Source of the DNA: Asanoa sp. WMMD1127
GTDB lineage: Bacteria > Actinomycetota > Actinomycetes > Mycobacteriales > Micromonosporaceae
Assembly: GCF_029626225.1 (NCBI RefSeq)
Contig: NZ_JARUBP010000001.1
Coordinates: 6,820,001-6,884,000 of the forward strand
DNA length: 64,000 nucleotides
Direction: 5' to 3'
The notes beneath the pieces are model-generated. The model was not told where the DNA came from and made no database searches. It saw only the letters and a list, made by a program, of their open reading frames with translations. Both the position numbers and the translations under genes were made by a program. Numbering within the stretch: the first letter of the stretch is position 1; each line of letters starts with the position of its first letter. Of this stretch, positions 16,844-25,772 are shown one piece after another.

Positions 16844-18027
16844 TGTCAGAAGGGACCATCCTCCACGCCGATCTCGACGCTTTCTACGCGTCGGTCGAGC
16901 AGCGCGACGACCCCAGGTTGCGGGGCCGTCCGGTGATCGTGGGTGGCGGCGTGGTCCTGGCGGCGAGCTATGAGGCAAAGGCAGCTGGTGTACGCACGGC
17001 GATGGGCGGTCGGGCCGCGCGGCAGTTGTGTCCGGACGCCATTGTGGTCGAGCCGCGGATGTCCGCCTACACGCAGGCCAGCCGGGCGGTCTTCGAGGTG
17101 TTCCGACAGACCACGCCGGCGGTCGAAGGGCTGTCGATCGACGAGGCGTTCCTCGACGTCAGCGGGTTGCGGCGGATCGCGGGGCCGCCGTCCGAGATCG
17201 CGGCCGGCCTACGCGAGCGGGTGCGCGAGCGGGTCGGGCTGCCGATCACCGTCGGGGTGGCGCGCACCAAGTTCCTGGCCAAGGTGGCGAGCGGGGTCGC
17301 CAAGCCCGACGGCCTGCTGGTGGTGCCGACCGAGCGGGAGCTGCAGTTTCTTCATCCGCTACCGGTCGAACGACTATGGGGCGTCGGAACGGTGACCGCG
17401 GCGAAGCTGCGCGACCGCCGGATCTTCACCGTCGGGCAGCTGGCTGGCCTGGGCGAGGCGACGCTGGTGTCGCTGCTGGGTCGGGCGGCGGGGCGGCATC
17501 TCGACGCGCTGGCGCACAACCGCGACCCGCGGGCCGTGCAGACGGGCAAGCGGCGCGGTTCGATGGGCGCCCAGCGGGCGTTGGGTCGCGAGCCGCGCAC
17601 GCCGGCCGCGCTCGACGCCATGCTGGCCGGGCTGGTCGACCGCGTCACCCGCCGGATGCGGGCGGCGGGCCGCACCGGGCGCACGGTGGTGCTGCGCCTG
17701 CGCTTCACGGATTTCACGAGGGCGACCCGGTCCCACACGCTTCCCCGGGCGACGTCGCACACCCAGACGATCCTGGACGCGACGCGCCGGCTGCTGAAGT
17801 CGGCACTACCGATGATCGAGGAGCGCGGCATCACGCTGATCGGCATCTCGGTTGGCAACCTGGACGACCGCTACGTGCAGCTTCCGCTTCCCTTCGCCGA
17901 ACAGGACGGCGTCGCCCTCGACGCGGCCCTGGACGCGGTCCGCGACCGCTTCGGCTCGGCGGCCATCACCCGCGGCGTCCTCGTCGGCCAAGGCCCAGGA
18001 CTGGAGATGCCTATGCTCCCGGACTGA
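16837..18027 (+). CDS. dinB: DNA polymerase IV (Y-family, DinB)
   Basis: A 396-residue Y-family translesion polymerase. Metal-binding motif HADLDAFYASVE is near residues 10-21 and the second acidic motif LSIDEAFLDVSG near 100-111. The finger segment (PVIVGGG, AASYEAKAAGVRTAM), thumb helix-hairpin-helix (LWGVGTVTAAKL) and little finger (ARRLLKSALPMIEER, LPLPF) are all present. The ATG at 16837 lies inside the LexA palindrome; GTG at 16843 (VSEGTILHADLD) is a credible alternative. It synthesises past DNA damage at the cost of fidelity. The LexA box shows SOS control. The C-terminus ends after the little finger with no obvious beta-clamp peptide extension. Confidence 0.95.
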   Translation: MFVSEGTILHADLDAFYASVEQRDDPRLRGRPVIVGGGVVLAASYEAKAAGVRTAMGGRAARQLCPDAIVVEPRMSAYTQASRAVFEVFRQTTPAVEGLSIDEAFLDVSGLRRIAGPPSEIAAGLRERVRERVGLPITVGVARTKFLAKVASGVAKPDGLLVVPTERELQFLHPLPVERLWGVGTVTAAKLRDRRIFTVGQLAGLGEATLVSLLGRAAGRHLDALAHNRDPRAVQTGKRRGSMGAQRALGREPRTPAALDAMLAGLVDRVTRRMRAAGRTGRTVVLRLRFTDFTRATRSHTLPRATSHTQTILDATRRLLKSALPMIEERGITLIGISVGNLDDRYVQLPLPFAEQDGVALDAALDAVRDRFGSAAITRGVLVGQGPGLEMPMLPD

Positions 18028-18059
18028 GCCGACGGGCCCGACGGTGTGACGGGCTCAGG

Positions 18060-18285
18060 GAGCAAGGCGACGGGCCGCGGGCGCCGAGCAGCTGGGCCGG
18101 GCGCGCGGGGCGCCGAGCAACCGGGCGCGAGCGCGCGGCGCCGAGCAACCGGGCGCGGGCCCACGGGCGCCGAGCAACCGGGCCGGACGCGCGGGCGCGC
18201 CAGGCAGCCGGGCGGGGGACGCCGAGCAGCCGAGGTCCGGCCGCCCGAGCAGCCGGGACCGGCCGCCGGGCCGCAATAGCGCTGA
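18060..18285. repeat. GC-rich tandem repeat array C (28-29 bp period)
   Basis: The core GCGCCGAGCA(A/G)C recurs at 18081, 18110, 18138 and 18167, then degenerates through 18285. It occupies most of the 341-base gap between dinB (18027) and the PEP-mutase-like gene (18369). No gene is seen in this gap. Confidence 0.75.
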
Positions 18286-18368
18286 CTGCAGGAGCCACAT
18301 GTGGCCGCCCTCACGCAAATTGCCCCATTCATGGCGAGCCAACAGGCCCAGCGCGTAGCGTTCCGTAG

Positions 18369-19316
18369 GTGCGCGGTGACGATCTGGTGAGCGCGCGGGA
18401 CGGGGTCGCCCGAGCGACCCCGCACAGCCATGACAGCGCCATCGACGGGGTGGATGTGGCGCCCGTGCCGCGAGCGATGCTCCGCGACGCTCTCTACGAC
18501 GGCGGTCTCGTCATCGCTCCAGGCTGCTACGACGTCGTCGGCGCGCGGGTCCTGGAAGCCGCCGGCATCGACGCCGCCTACCTCACCCCGTTCGGCTTCC
18601 AGGCCGCCGACGCTCCCTCACCGCACGCCCCGCAGGACCCATGGGAGCGATACCTCGACCGGGCCCGGGAGCTCGTCGACGCCGCCGGCCTGGCGATCGT
18701 CGTCGACGGCCAGACCGGCCTCGAAGGCAACCGGTCGGCCGACGCGCGCGCCGCCGACGCGTTCTCCGCCGGCGCGGCCGGGTTCGTCGTCGAGGACCGG
18801 CAGGGCTTCGGCAAGGACCGGCCGCTGCGCACCATGGCCGAGGTCGGCCGGGAGGTCGCCCAGGTCAGGCGCGAGGTCGGCCGCGAGACCACGGTCATCG
18901 TCCGGACCGACGCCGTCAGGAACTCCGTCGACGACGCGCGGGCCCGGTGTGAGTCCTATCTGGACGCCGGCGCCGACCTCGTGCTCCCGCTGATGACCCG
19001 CTACCTTAACTACCCGGACACGCCGGCCGACCGGGAGCGGCGGATGTCGGCCTACGGGTTCCTGCTGGAACGCGTACCCGCCAACCGGATCGTCGTCCAC
19101 TCCCCCACCGGGCGCCACCTTCCCGTCGACGAGGCCAGGCGGATCGGGTTCGGCCTCTACCTCATGTCGCAGCTGCTGATCAGCTCCGCGGTGACCGCGA
19201 TGGCCCAGGAGGTCGCCGCCGTCCTCGCCGACGAACCCGGCACGCTCCCCCTGCTCGCCCCCGTCGACCTGGCGACGCTCACCGGCGTCGGCCAATGGCT
19301 GGAGAACCGATGGTGA
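18369..19316 (+). CDS. Isocitrate lyase/PEP mutase superfamily protein with altered active site
   Basis: A TIM-barrel protein of up to 315 residues. The family landmarks are LVIAPGCYDVVGARVLEAAGID, TPFGFQAADAPSP, GAAGFVVED and VIVRTDA. In the enzymes the first metal loop reads D-x-D-x-G; here it is DGQTG (Asp113, Gln115), with an inserted residue after it. The KRCGH catalytic loop of lyases is replaced by GKDRPLRTM. The metal-site Glu (VED, Glu142) and the arginine of RTDA are retained. GTG at 18369 is a provisional start; GTG at 18387 or starts nearer ATG 18477 are possible. It lies 16 bases upstream of the DapA-like gene, so both are probably one operon. Catalysis of C-C or C-P chemistry is doubtful; substrate unknown. 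Confidence 0.82.
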   Translation: MRGDDLVSARDGVARATPHSHDSAIDGVDVAPVPRAMLRDALYDGGLVIAPGCYDVVGARVLEAAGIDAAYLTPFGFQAADAPSPHAPQDPWERYLDRARELVDAAGLAIVVDGQTGLEGNRSADARAADAFSAGAAGFVVEDRQGFGKDRPLRTMAEVGREVAQVRREVGRETTVIVRTDAVRNSVDDARARCESYLDAGADLVLPLMTRYLNYPDTPADRERRMSAYGFLLERVPANRIVVHSPTGRHLPVDEARRIGFGLYLMSQLLISSAVTAMAQEVAAVLADEPGTLPLLAPVDLATLTGVGQWLENRW

Positions 19317-19332
19317 CGCGAGGAGGGACGCG

Positions 19333-20295
19333 GTGATCGACGCGAAACGCTGGGCCCGGACCAACCTGTCCGGCTACGTCCCCGTGATGTTCACGCCCTA
19401 CACCGACGCCGGCATGATCGACGAGGCCGCGGTCCGCAAGGACGTCGCGTACACCCTGAGCCTTCCGGGGGTCGGCGGGCTCTACGTCGGGTCCGTCTGG
19501 CAGGAGTTCTGGCTGCTCACGCTCCAGGAGCGCAAGCGCCTCGCCGAGATCGTGCTCGACGAGGCGGCCGGGCGCGTGCCCGTCGCCGTGTCCGCCACGC
19601 ACACCGCGCCCGACGACGCGGTCGACCTCGCCACCCACGCGGCCGAGTCCGGCGCCGGCATGATCATGTTGTGGCCGCCGTTCTTCGGGCCGCGCGGGCA
19701 GAGCGGGGTGCTGGCCTTCTTCGACTACGTGCTGGGCCGCGTGCCCGCACCGTTCGGCGTCTACAACACGAGCCTCAACGAGATCGGGTACGAGATGGGC
19801 CTCCCGCTCCTGCGCGAGCTCGCCCTCCGCCCGCAGATCGCGCTGCTGCTCGACGGCGCCGTGCGGCTCGACGTGTTCCTCGAAACCCTCGAGGCGATCG
19901 GCCGGGACGTCATGGTGACCAGCCCGGTCGAGGAGTACTTCCTCGTCGCCCGCATGCTCTACCCCGAGGTCGCGCCCGACGTGCTGATGGGCTCCAGCCG
20001 CGCGCTGTTCCTGCAGACGCCGCGCCAGCCGTACCTGCACGAGTTCTTTGTCGCCGTCGAGAAAGGACAGTGGCACGAGGCGCAGCAGCGGCTCGGTTGG
20101 ATCATGCAGGCCGGCGAGTTCGCCCACGGCTCCGTGTTGCGCGAGGGCAAGACCCCGCTGGGCCTGATCAAGGCGCTGCGCGGCGCGTACGGCCAATCGG
20201 GCGGCACCCCGCGCGTGCCCGTGCCGGCGCCGAGCGAGGTGGAGGTCGGCGACGCCGTCTCGAACCTGCGCGCGGCCGGCCTCGACCCGCTCTGA
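19333..20295 (+). CDS. DapA/dihydrodipicolinate synthase-family protein lacking the Schiff-base lysine
   Basis: A 320-residue TIM-barrel protein; the GTG start follows CGAGGAGGGA. The family Tyr is present (Tyr144 in VYNTSLNE, where enzymes have YNVP). The lysine that should follow about 28 residues later in G-I-K-E is absent: the aligned segment is QIALLLDGAVRLD, with Leu at 172-173. The usual GTTGE loop reads GSVWQEF. Hence canonical aldolase or lyase chemistry through a lysine imine seems impossible. It follows the PEP-mutase-like gene, probably co-transcribed. Barrel integrity and good length (family 290-320) argue against decay; it may be a non-canonical enzyme or ligand-binding protein. 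Confidence 0.85.
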   Translation: MIDAKRWARTNLSGYVPVMFTPYTDAGMIDEAAVRKDVAYTLSLPGVGGLYVGSVWQEFWLLTLQERKRLAEIVLDEAAGRVPVAVSATHTAPDDAVDLATHAAESGAGMIMLWPPFFGPRGQSGVLAFFDYVLGRVPAPFGVYNTSLNEIGYEMGLPLLRELALRPQIALLLDGAVRLDVFLETLEAIGRDVMVTSPVEEYFLVARMLYPEVAPDVLMGSSRALFLQTPRQPYLHEFFVAVEKGQWHEAQQRLGWIMQAGEFAHGSVLREGKTPLGLIKALRGAYGQSGGTPRVPVPAPSEVEVGDAVSNLRAAGLDPL

Positions 20296-20335
20296 AACAA
20301 AGCGAAACCCGCGCGACCGGGGTAAGACTGGATGG

Positions 20336-20653
20336 ATGGCGAGGGAAGAGGACTTCACGACCGAGGCAGCCGAGGGCCAGCGCGACCGGCGGTTCCACGG
20401 TGGCGCGCCGGACCGGCTCGACGACGACGAGCTCGCACGCCGCACGCAGGAGGAGCGGGTCGAGGCCGGCACGGCTGACTACGACCCGGACGACGTGCCG
20501 CCCGCCACCGACGACCCGGTGCCCACCGACCTCAGCGACTCCAGCACGATCGACGACATCGAGGGCGTCGCCGCGCGGCAGGAGGACGAGGGCGAGACCC
20601 GGCCGCTGAGCCCCGACAACCCGTTCCCACCGACGCGGTACGACGAGTCCTAG
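20336..20653 (+). CDS. Small acidic hypothetical protein
   Basis: 105 residues, very rich in Asp, Glu, Pro and Arg, with no hydrophobic core or signal peptide, so probably intrinsically disordered. It contains DYDPDDVPPATDDPVPTD and ends PDNPFPPTRYDES. The ATG is at 20336. Its stop codon directly abuts the stop of the convergent ABC exporter gene. Actinobacteria carry similar unnamed acidic proteins; no function can be assigned. Confidence 0.7.
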   Translation: MAREEDFTTEAAEGQRDRRFHGGAPDRLDDDELARRTQEERVEAGTADYDPDDVPPATDDPVPTDLSDSSTIDDIEGVAARQEDEGETRPLSPDNPFPPTRYDES

Positions 20654-22426
20654 TCACGCCGCCAGCGCCGCATAGCGTCCGGCCGAGTCGACCAGCGTGT
20701 CGTGCGTGCCGGACTCGAGCACCCGGCCGTGGTCGATCACCACGATCTGGTCGGCGTCGCGGATCGTCGAGAGCCGGTGCGCGATCGTCACCGTGGTGCG
20801 GCCACGCGACAGCGCGTCGAACGCCCGCTGCACCGCCCGTTCCGTCTCGGTGTCGAGCGCGCTGGTCGCCTCGTCGAGCACCAGGATCTTCGGATCGCGC
20901 AGCAGCGTACGCGCGATCGCGATCCGTTGCTTCTCGCCTCCCGAGAACCGGTGCCCGCGCGAGCCGACCACCGTGTCGTAGCCGTCCGGCAGCTCCGCGA
21001 TCAGCTCGTGGATCTGCGCCGCCCGAGCGGCGGCCTCCAGCTCGGCGTCGGTCGCCGACGGCTTCGCGTACCGCAGGTTCTCGCGGATCGTGGTGTGCAG
21101 CAGGTAGGTCTCCTGGCTGACCACCCCGACGATCCCCGCCAGATCGGCCAGGCGCAGGTCGCGCACGTCGACGCCGTCGATGGTGACGCGGCCGGCGGTC
21201 GGGTCGTACAACCGGGCGATCATCGCCGCCAGCGTGCTCTTGCCGGAGCCGGTCTCGCCGACGAGGGCGAGCGACGTCCCGGCCGGCACATCGAGCGACA
21301 CCCCGGAAACGGCGGGAACAGAGCTGCCCGGGTACGTGAAGCTGACGTTCTCCAGGCGCAGATGCCCGGCAACCGGGCCGAGCGTCACGGGTGCGGCGGG
21401 GTCGTCGACCTCGACCGGCAGGTCCAGGTACTCGAAGATCCGCTGGAACAGGGCCAGCGAGCTGGTCAGCGTGACACCGACGTTGAGCAGGCCCATGAGG
21501 GGTCGGAAGAGGCCGCTCTGCAGGGCGGTGAAGGCGACCAGCGTGCCGATGCTCAGCGCGCCGCGGGTGAACGGCAGCCCGGCGCTCAGGTAGATCAGCG
21601 CGGGGATCGCGGCGAAGATGATGCTCATCGAGGCCATCCGCCAGCGGCCGGCGAGCTCGGAGCGCAGCTCCAGGTCGATCAGCCGGCGCGACGAGGCGGT
21701 GAACCGGTCGACCAGCGCGGCGCCGGTGGACAGCGTCTTCGACAGCTGCGCGCCGCTGACCGACAGGCCCTCCTCGATGGTGACGTTGAGGTCGGCGAGC
21801 TCGCGCTGACGCTGCTCGGTGATCACGCGGCGCATCCGGGCCACGCGCCGGGTCAGCCAGATCGCCGGCGGCAAGACGATCAACGAGACCAGCGACAGCT
21901 GCCAGGACAAGGCGACCATCGCGGCGATGGTGGCGATGGTGGTGGTGAGGTTCGAGGCGATCGAGGTGGCGGTGGTGGTGACCACGGCCTCCATGCCGCC
22001 GATGTCGTTGGTGATGCGGGACTGCACCTCGCCGGTCCGGGTCCGGGTGAAGAAGCCGACGGACTGGCGGTGCAGGTGGCTGAAGACGCTCGTACGCAGC
22101 TGGTGCATGACCTTCTGCCCCACCGCCGTGGAGATCCAGGTCTGCACGACGCCGAGCGCGGAGGTGGCGGCCGCGACGCCGATCATGCCGATCACCAACC
22201 AGACCAGCAGCCGCAGGTTCTGCTGCGGTAGCGCCTGGTCGATCACGGCACGGAGCAGGAAGGGCGACGCCATCGCGATGATCGACGACGCCACGATGAT
22301 CAGGGTGACGACGGCCAGGGGCCAGCGGTGCGGCCCGAACAGCCGCCCGATCCGGCGCAACGACACCTGGCGCGCCTGGGTCTTCTCGGCCTCGCTCACG
22401 CGTCGGCCATGCTCGTGTTGGGGCAA
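20654..22426 (-). CDS. ABC exporter, fused permease-ATPase (multidrug/lipid type)
   Basis: A 590-residue half-transporter. Six transmembrane helices lie at about 40-320. The ATPase has Walker A GETGSGKST, Q-loop VVSQETYLL, signature FSGGEKQRIAI, Walker B ILVLDEATSALD and H-loop IAHRLST. TTG at 22426 has GGGAGG nine bases upstream; GTG at 22399 is an alternative. It should work as a dimer (or with an unlinked partner) to export drugs or lipids. The divergent MarR gene and the intervening dyad suggest ligand-induced derepression. Confidence 0.92.
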   Translation of the reverse strand: MPQHEHGRRVSEAEKTQARQVSLRRIGRLFGPHRWPLAVVTLIIVASSIIAMASPFLLRAVIDQALPQQNLRLLVWLVIGMIGVAAATSALGVVQTWISTAVGQKVMHQLRTSVFSHLHRQSVGFFTRTRTGEVQSRITNDIGGMEAVVTTTATSIASNLTTTIATIAAMVALSWQLSLVSLIVLPPAIWLTRRVARMRRVITEQRQRELADLNVTIEEGLSVSGAQLSKTLSTGAALVDRFTASSRRLIDLELRSELAGRWRMASMSIIFAAIPALIYLSAGLPFTRGALSIGTLVAFTALQSGLFRPLMGLLNVGVTLTSSLALFQRIFEYLDLPVEVDDPAAPVTLGPVAGHLRLENVSFTYPGSSVPAVSGVSLDVPAGTSLALVGETGSGKSTLAAMIARLYDPTAGRVTIDGVDVRDLRLADLAGIVGVVSQETYLLHTTIRENLRYAKPSATDAELEAAARAAQIHELIAELPDGYDTVVGSRGHRFSGGEKQRIAIARTLLRDPKILVLDEATSALDTETERAVQRAFDALSRGRTTVTIAHRLSTIRDADQIVVIDHGRVLESGTHDTLVDSAGRYAALAA

Positions 22427-22455
22427 GTCGGATGGTCCTCCCGTGGTTCGGATTT

Positions 22456-22482
22456 GTTGAGGTTACCTCAACATGAGGTTAC
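22456..22482. promoter_or_regulatory. MarR-type operator between ABC exporter and marR genes
   Basis: A perfect inverted repeat GTTGAGG-TTA-CCTCAAC (22456-22472) is followed by another half-site GAGGTTAC (22475-22482). It lies 30 bases upstream of the exporter start and 29 bases upstream of the MarR start. Such a shared operator normally gives autorepression and control of the exporter. Confidence 0.7.
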
Positions 22483-22510
22483 AACCAGATCGGTTGGTAC
22501 GGTATTCCGC

Positions 22511-22924
22511 GTGGACCAAGGAGAAAGCCTCTCCGAGGCGTTCTGGGGCGTAGCGCGGCGCCTCCGGCACCTCAACCGCCAGACGATGGCGCCGTGGGAG
22601 GTGACACCGGCCCAGTGGCGGGCGATCAACGTCCTGGTCGAGCACGGCGCGCTGCGCCTGGGAGACCTCGCCGAGAAGCTGCACATCGCTCCCCGCTCGA
22701 CCACCGAGGTCGTCGACGACCTGGAGCGGCGCGGGCTGGTCGAGCGGCATCCCGATCCGGCCGATCGCCGGGCGACCCTCGTCGCCCTGACCACCGAGGG
22801 CACGTCGGCCGCGTCGGCCATCCGGACCGCACGGACGGCGGAGTCCGAGCGCTTCTTCGCCGCCCTCTCCCCCGAGGACCGCGACCACCTGGGCCGCATC
22901 CTCCACAACCTCGCCCACGACTGA
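22511..22924 (+). CDS. MarR-family transcriptional regulator
   Basis: A 137-residue winged-helix protein. The MarR recognition helix region is LRLGDLAEKLHIAPRSTTEVV, and the wing is VERHPDPADRRATLVALTTEG. GTG at 22511 (VDQGESLSEAF) lacks an obvious ribosome site, so the transcript may be leaderless. It diverges from the ABC exporter, with a dyad between them, and is the natural repressor of that exporter. The inducing ligand is unknown. Confidence 0.9.
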   Translation: MDQGESLSEAFWGVARRLRHLNRQTMAPWEVTPAQWRAINVLVEHGALRLGDLAEKLHIAPRSTTEVVDDLERRGLVERHPDPADRRATLVALTTEGTSAASAIRTARTAESERFFAALSPEDRDHLGRILHNLAHD

Positions 22925-23028
22925 CCTCGACGGCATCCCGCGGGGCGGGCGAGGGCTGGCCGAAACCGTCCGGGATCCGACTCGAAGACGGGCAGCCAGG
23001 GGTGTCTGTCCACGATAGAGTGCCGCGC

Positions 23029-23817
23029 ATGGTAGCGCTCCCACGTCGCTTGGTGGCCGTTCTGGTGTGTGCTTCGTTGGCGTTCGCGGCCGGATGCGGT
23101 GGCGACGACGACCCGCCGCCCGCGCCGCCGTCCTCCGCCGACGAAGCGCCCGAGCCCGAGGAGCGCTGCGGCTTCGGCCCGGCGGACGACATCGAGAAGG
23201 TCGTCCTGACCACCAACGACGGGGTCGAGCTCGCCGCAGCCCGGTTCGGGCAAGGGGAGCGTGGGCTGGTCCTGGTGCACCAGCGCGGCAGCGACCTCTG
23301 CGGCTGGTTCGCCCACGCGCGGCGGTGGGCCGGGGAGGGCTACCAGGTGCTCGCCTTCGACCAGCGCTGCGACGGCCTCAGCGAGTGCGGCGGCCCCGAG
23401 CCGGCCCTCGACGTGATGGCCGCGGCGGTCCAGCTCCGCCGCGACGGCGCGAGCACCGTCCAGCTCGTCGGCGCCTCCCGCGGCGCCGCGATCGCGTTGG
23501 TCGCCGCCGCGCACGGCGAGACCGAGGCCGACTCCGTCGTGTCGCTCTCGGCCCACGACGCCAGCTTCGCCGCGGCCGCCACCGCCCCCACCTCACCCGC
23601 CGACGCCGCCGCCGGCCTCAAGGTGCCGCTGCTGTTCGCCTGCGCGACCGACGACCCGTCCGCCTTCTGCGGCGAGCGCGACCAGGGCTTCTTCACAGCG
23701 GTCGCGGCGACCGACAAGAAGCTGATCGAGCTCAAGGGCAGCAGCCTGCACGGCTGGGACATGCTCGGCACCATCGAGTCCGATGTGGACACCTTCCTCG
23801 CCGCCCACGCCGGCTAG
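23029..23817 (+). CDS. Lipoprotein alpha/beta-hydrolase-fold protein
   Basis: A 262-residue protein. The signal peptide MVALPRRLVAVLVCASLAF ends in a lipobox AAGC (Cys23), so it is probably anchored outside the membrane. After an acidic Pro-rich linker comes an alpha/beta-hydrolase core: DDIEKVVLTTNDGVELAA, an oxyanion segment LVLVHQRGSD, nucleophile elbow VGASRGAA, and a possible His near SSLHGWDM. Several cysteines (CGFG, DLCGWF, QRCDG, SECGG, FACATDD, FCGE) could form disulfides. ATG at 23029; GTG at 23003 would add nine residues. Likely an extracellular esterase or peptidase-like enzyme; substrate unknown. Confidence 0.8.
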   Translation: MVALPRRLVAVLVCASLAFAAGCGGDDDPPPAPPSSADEAPEPEERCGFGPADDIEKVVLTTNDGVELAAARFGQGERGLVLVHQRGSDLCGWFAHARRWAGEGYQVLAFDQRCDGLSECGGPEPALDVMAAAVQLRRDGASTVQLVGASRGAAIALVAAAHGETEADSVVSLSAHDASFAAAATAPTSPADAAAGLKVPLLFACATDDPSAFCGERDQGFFTAVAATDKKLIELKGSSLHGWDMLGTIESDVDTFLAAHAG

Positions 23818-23948
23818 CTTCGATCCGTCGCACAGCGCCGCATCACCGCCGAGCGACTCGTCGACGCAGTCGAAGCGACGAGATAGGGCGGACGGGAGTG
23901 CACAGTGCTCACGGCTGTCCGCTTGGCTCCGGCAGCTACAGTCGACAG

Positions 23949-24905
23949 ATGCGGCCGGCCGAGGACGAGTCGATTGTCGACGTTCGAGATCTGCGGATGC
24001 GCTACGGGTCCAACGATGTGCTCAATGGTGTCGACTTCACTGTGCACAGGGGTGAGGTCATCACGTTGCTCGGGCCTAATGGGGCCGGAAAGACCACGAC
24101 GATCGAGATCCTCGAAGGCTTCCGGCTGCCATCGGCCGGCACCGTTGATGTGCTGGGAGTCGATCCGGCGCAGGGTGACGAGGACTGGCGAGCGCGCGTC
24201 GGTGTGGTGCTCCAGTCCTGGCGCGACCACGCGCGCTGGACGCCACGGAAGCTCCTCGCCCACCTGGGGAGCTACTACGCGCCGTACGCCACGCCCCAGC
24301 GCACCCGGCCGTACGACGTGGAAGAGCTGATAGCCATGGTCGGCCTCGATGAGCAGGCAGACCAGAAGATTCGTACGCTGTCCGGTGGGCAACGTCGCCG
24401 CCTCGACGTCGCGATCGGGATCGTCGGGCGGCCCGAGTTGCTCTTCCTCGACGAGCCGACGGCGGGATTCGACCCGCACGCCCGGCGTGAGTTCCACGAG
24501 CTGATCCACCGCCTGGCCAACCTCGAAGAGACGACGATCCTGCTGACCACCCACGATCTGGACGAGGCGGAGAAGCTGGCCGACCGCATCCTGATCCTGG
24601 CGGGTGGCCGGATCGTCGCCGACGGCAGCGCCGAGCAACTCGCCCGGCAGGTCGCCGGCGAGGGCGAGGTGCGGTGGAGCCTCAACGGCCGGCACTACGT
24701 GGAGTCAACACGGGACCCCACCACGTTCACGCGGGAGCTGTTCGCCCAGCACGGAGTGGGGATCACTGATCTGGAGGTACGGCGGGCCAGCCTCGAGGAC
24801 ACCTACCTCACGATGGTCCAGCAGCACGAGTCCGGCCACGCCGACCAGGCGGCGACCACCTTCGGTACGGCCGAGGCGAAGGTCGACACGGGGGGCGCCC
24901 GATGA
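23949..24905 (+). CDS. ABC transporter ATP-binding protein (DrrA-like)
   Basis: A 318-residue ATPase with Walker A GPNGAGKTTT, signature LSGGQRRRLDV, Walker B LLFLDEPTAGFDP and switch His in LLTTHDLDEAEKL. The extra C-terminal domain (about 225-318) is typical of antibiotic or lipid exporters of the DrrA class. A TACAGT -10 (23937-23942) ends seven bases before the ATG, so the mRNA is probably leaderless. It overlaps the permease gene by ATGA and should pair with it. Confidence 0.92.
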   Translation: MRPAEDESIVDVRDLRMRYGSNDVLNGVDFTVHRGEVITLLGPNGAGKTTTIEILEGFRLPSAGTVDVLGVDPAQGDEDWRARVGVVLQSWRDHARWTPRKLLAHLGSYYAPYATPQRTRPYDVEELIAMVGLDEQADQKIRTLSGGQRRRLDVAIGIVGRPELLFLDEPTAGFDPHARREFHELIHRLANLEETTILLTTHDLDEAEKLADRILILAGGRIVADGSAEQLARQVAGEGEVRWSLNGRHYVESTRDPTTFTRELFAQHGVGITDLEVRRASLEDTYLTMVQQHESGHADQAATTFGTAEAKVDTGGAR

Positions 24906-25768
24906 GTCGAACCGGACAGCGCACGACACACGCGATCCGCGTGGGGCTAGCCCGCGGCTGGACGGAGTTCGTGCTGAGCATCCGCAGCCCGCAGGATCAG
25001 GGCTTCTACCTCTTCGTATCGGTCGTCGTCGTCGGCTACCTGTTCGTGCGGCGCAACACCCAGGTCGACGGGACGTCGCTGCTCCTGCCCTCGGTGTCGA
25101 TGCCGAGCATCCTCGGCGGTCTGGTGGCCTTCGGCGTGATCATCGGCCCGGCCTACGCGCTTGCCATGGAGCGCGAGGACGGCACACTCCTGCGCGCCAA
25201 GGCAGTGCCTCGCGGCATCCTGGGCTACGTCAGCGGCCAGGTGCTCTTCCACTCGCTCGGTCTGTTCCCCTCCCTCTTGACCATCCTGATCCCCAGCTTC
25301 CTGCTCTTCGACGACCTGGTCCACCGAGGCGCCGCGGGATGGCTCACGGTCGCCTGGGTCCTTGTTCTCGGGCTCCTCGCCACCATGCCGATCGGCATCA
25401 TCATCGGTTCGCTGGTGCCCAACGTTCAGAAGGTCGGCACCTGGGGGATGCTCCCGATCATGGTGCTCACCGCCATCTCCGGCATCTTCTACCCGATCCA
25501 GGCGCTGTGGGGCTGGGTCCAGGTCGTGGCCCAACTCTTTCCCGTGTACTGGCTCGGGCTCGGCATGCGATCGGCGTTCCTGCCAGAGTCTGCGGCAACG
25601 CTCGAGATCGGTGACTCGTGGCGCACACTGGAGACGATCAGCGTCCTCAGCGCCTGGGCCATTGCCGGGGTGCTGGTGGCCCCGATCGTGCTGCGCCGGA
25701 TGGCCCGTCGGCAATCGGGGTCCCAAGTGGAAGCCGCGCGCCACGAAGCCGTTCAGTGGGTGCGGTAG
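24902..25768 (+). CDS. ABC-2 type transporter permease (DrrB-like)
   Basis: A 288-residue membrane protein with six hydrophobic segments, for example FYLFVSVVVVGYLFV, SILGGLVAFGVIIGPAYALAM and LVLGLLATMPIGIIIGSLV. It contains an ABC-2 signature-like segment (MLPIMVLTAISGIFYPIQAL). ATG at 24902 overlaps the ATPase stop. Together with that ATPase it forms an export pump. Substrate not predictable. Confidence 0.9.
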   Translation: MSRTGQRTTHAIRVGLARGWTEFVLSIRSPQDQGFYLFVSVVVVGYLFVRRNTQVDGTSLLLPSVSMPSILGGLVAFGVIIGPAYALAMEREDGTLLRAKAVPRGILGYVSGQVLFHSLGLFPSLLTILIPSFLLFDDLVHRGAAGWLTVAWVLVLGLLATMPIGIIIGSLVPNVQKVGTWGMLPIMVLTAISGIFYPIQALWGWVQVVAQLFPVYWLGLGMRSAFLPESAATLEIGDSWRTLETISVLSAWAIAGVLVAPIVLRRMARRQSGSQVEAARHEAVQWVR

Positions 25769-25772
25769 TCGA

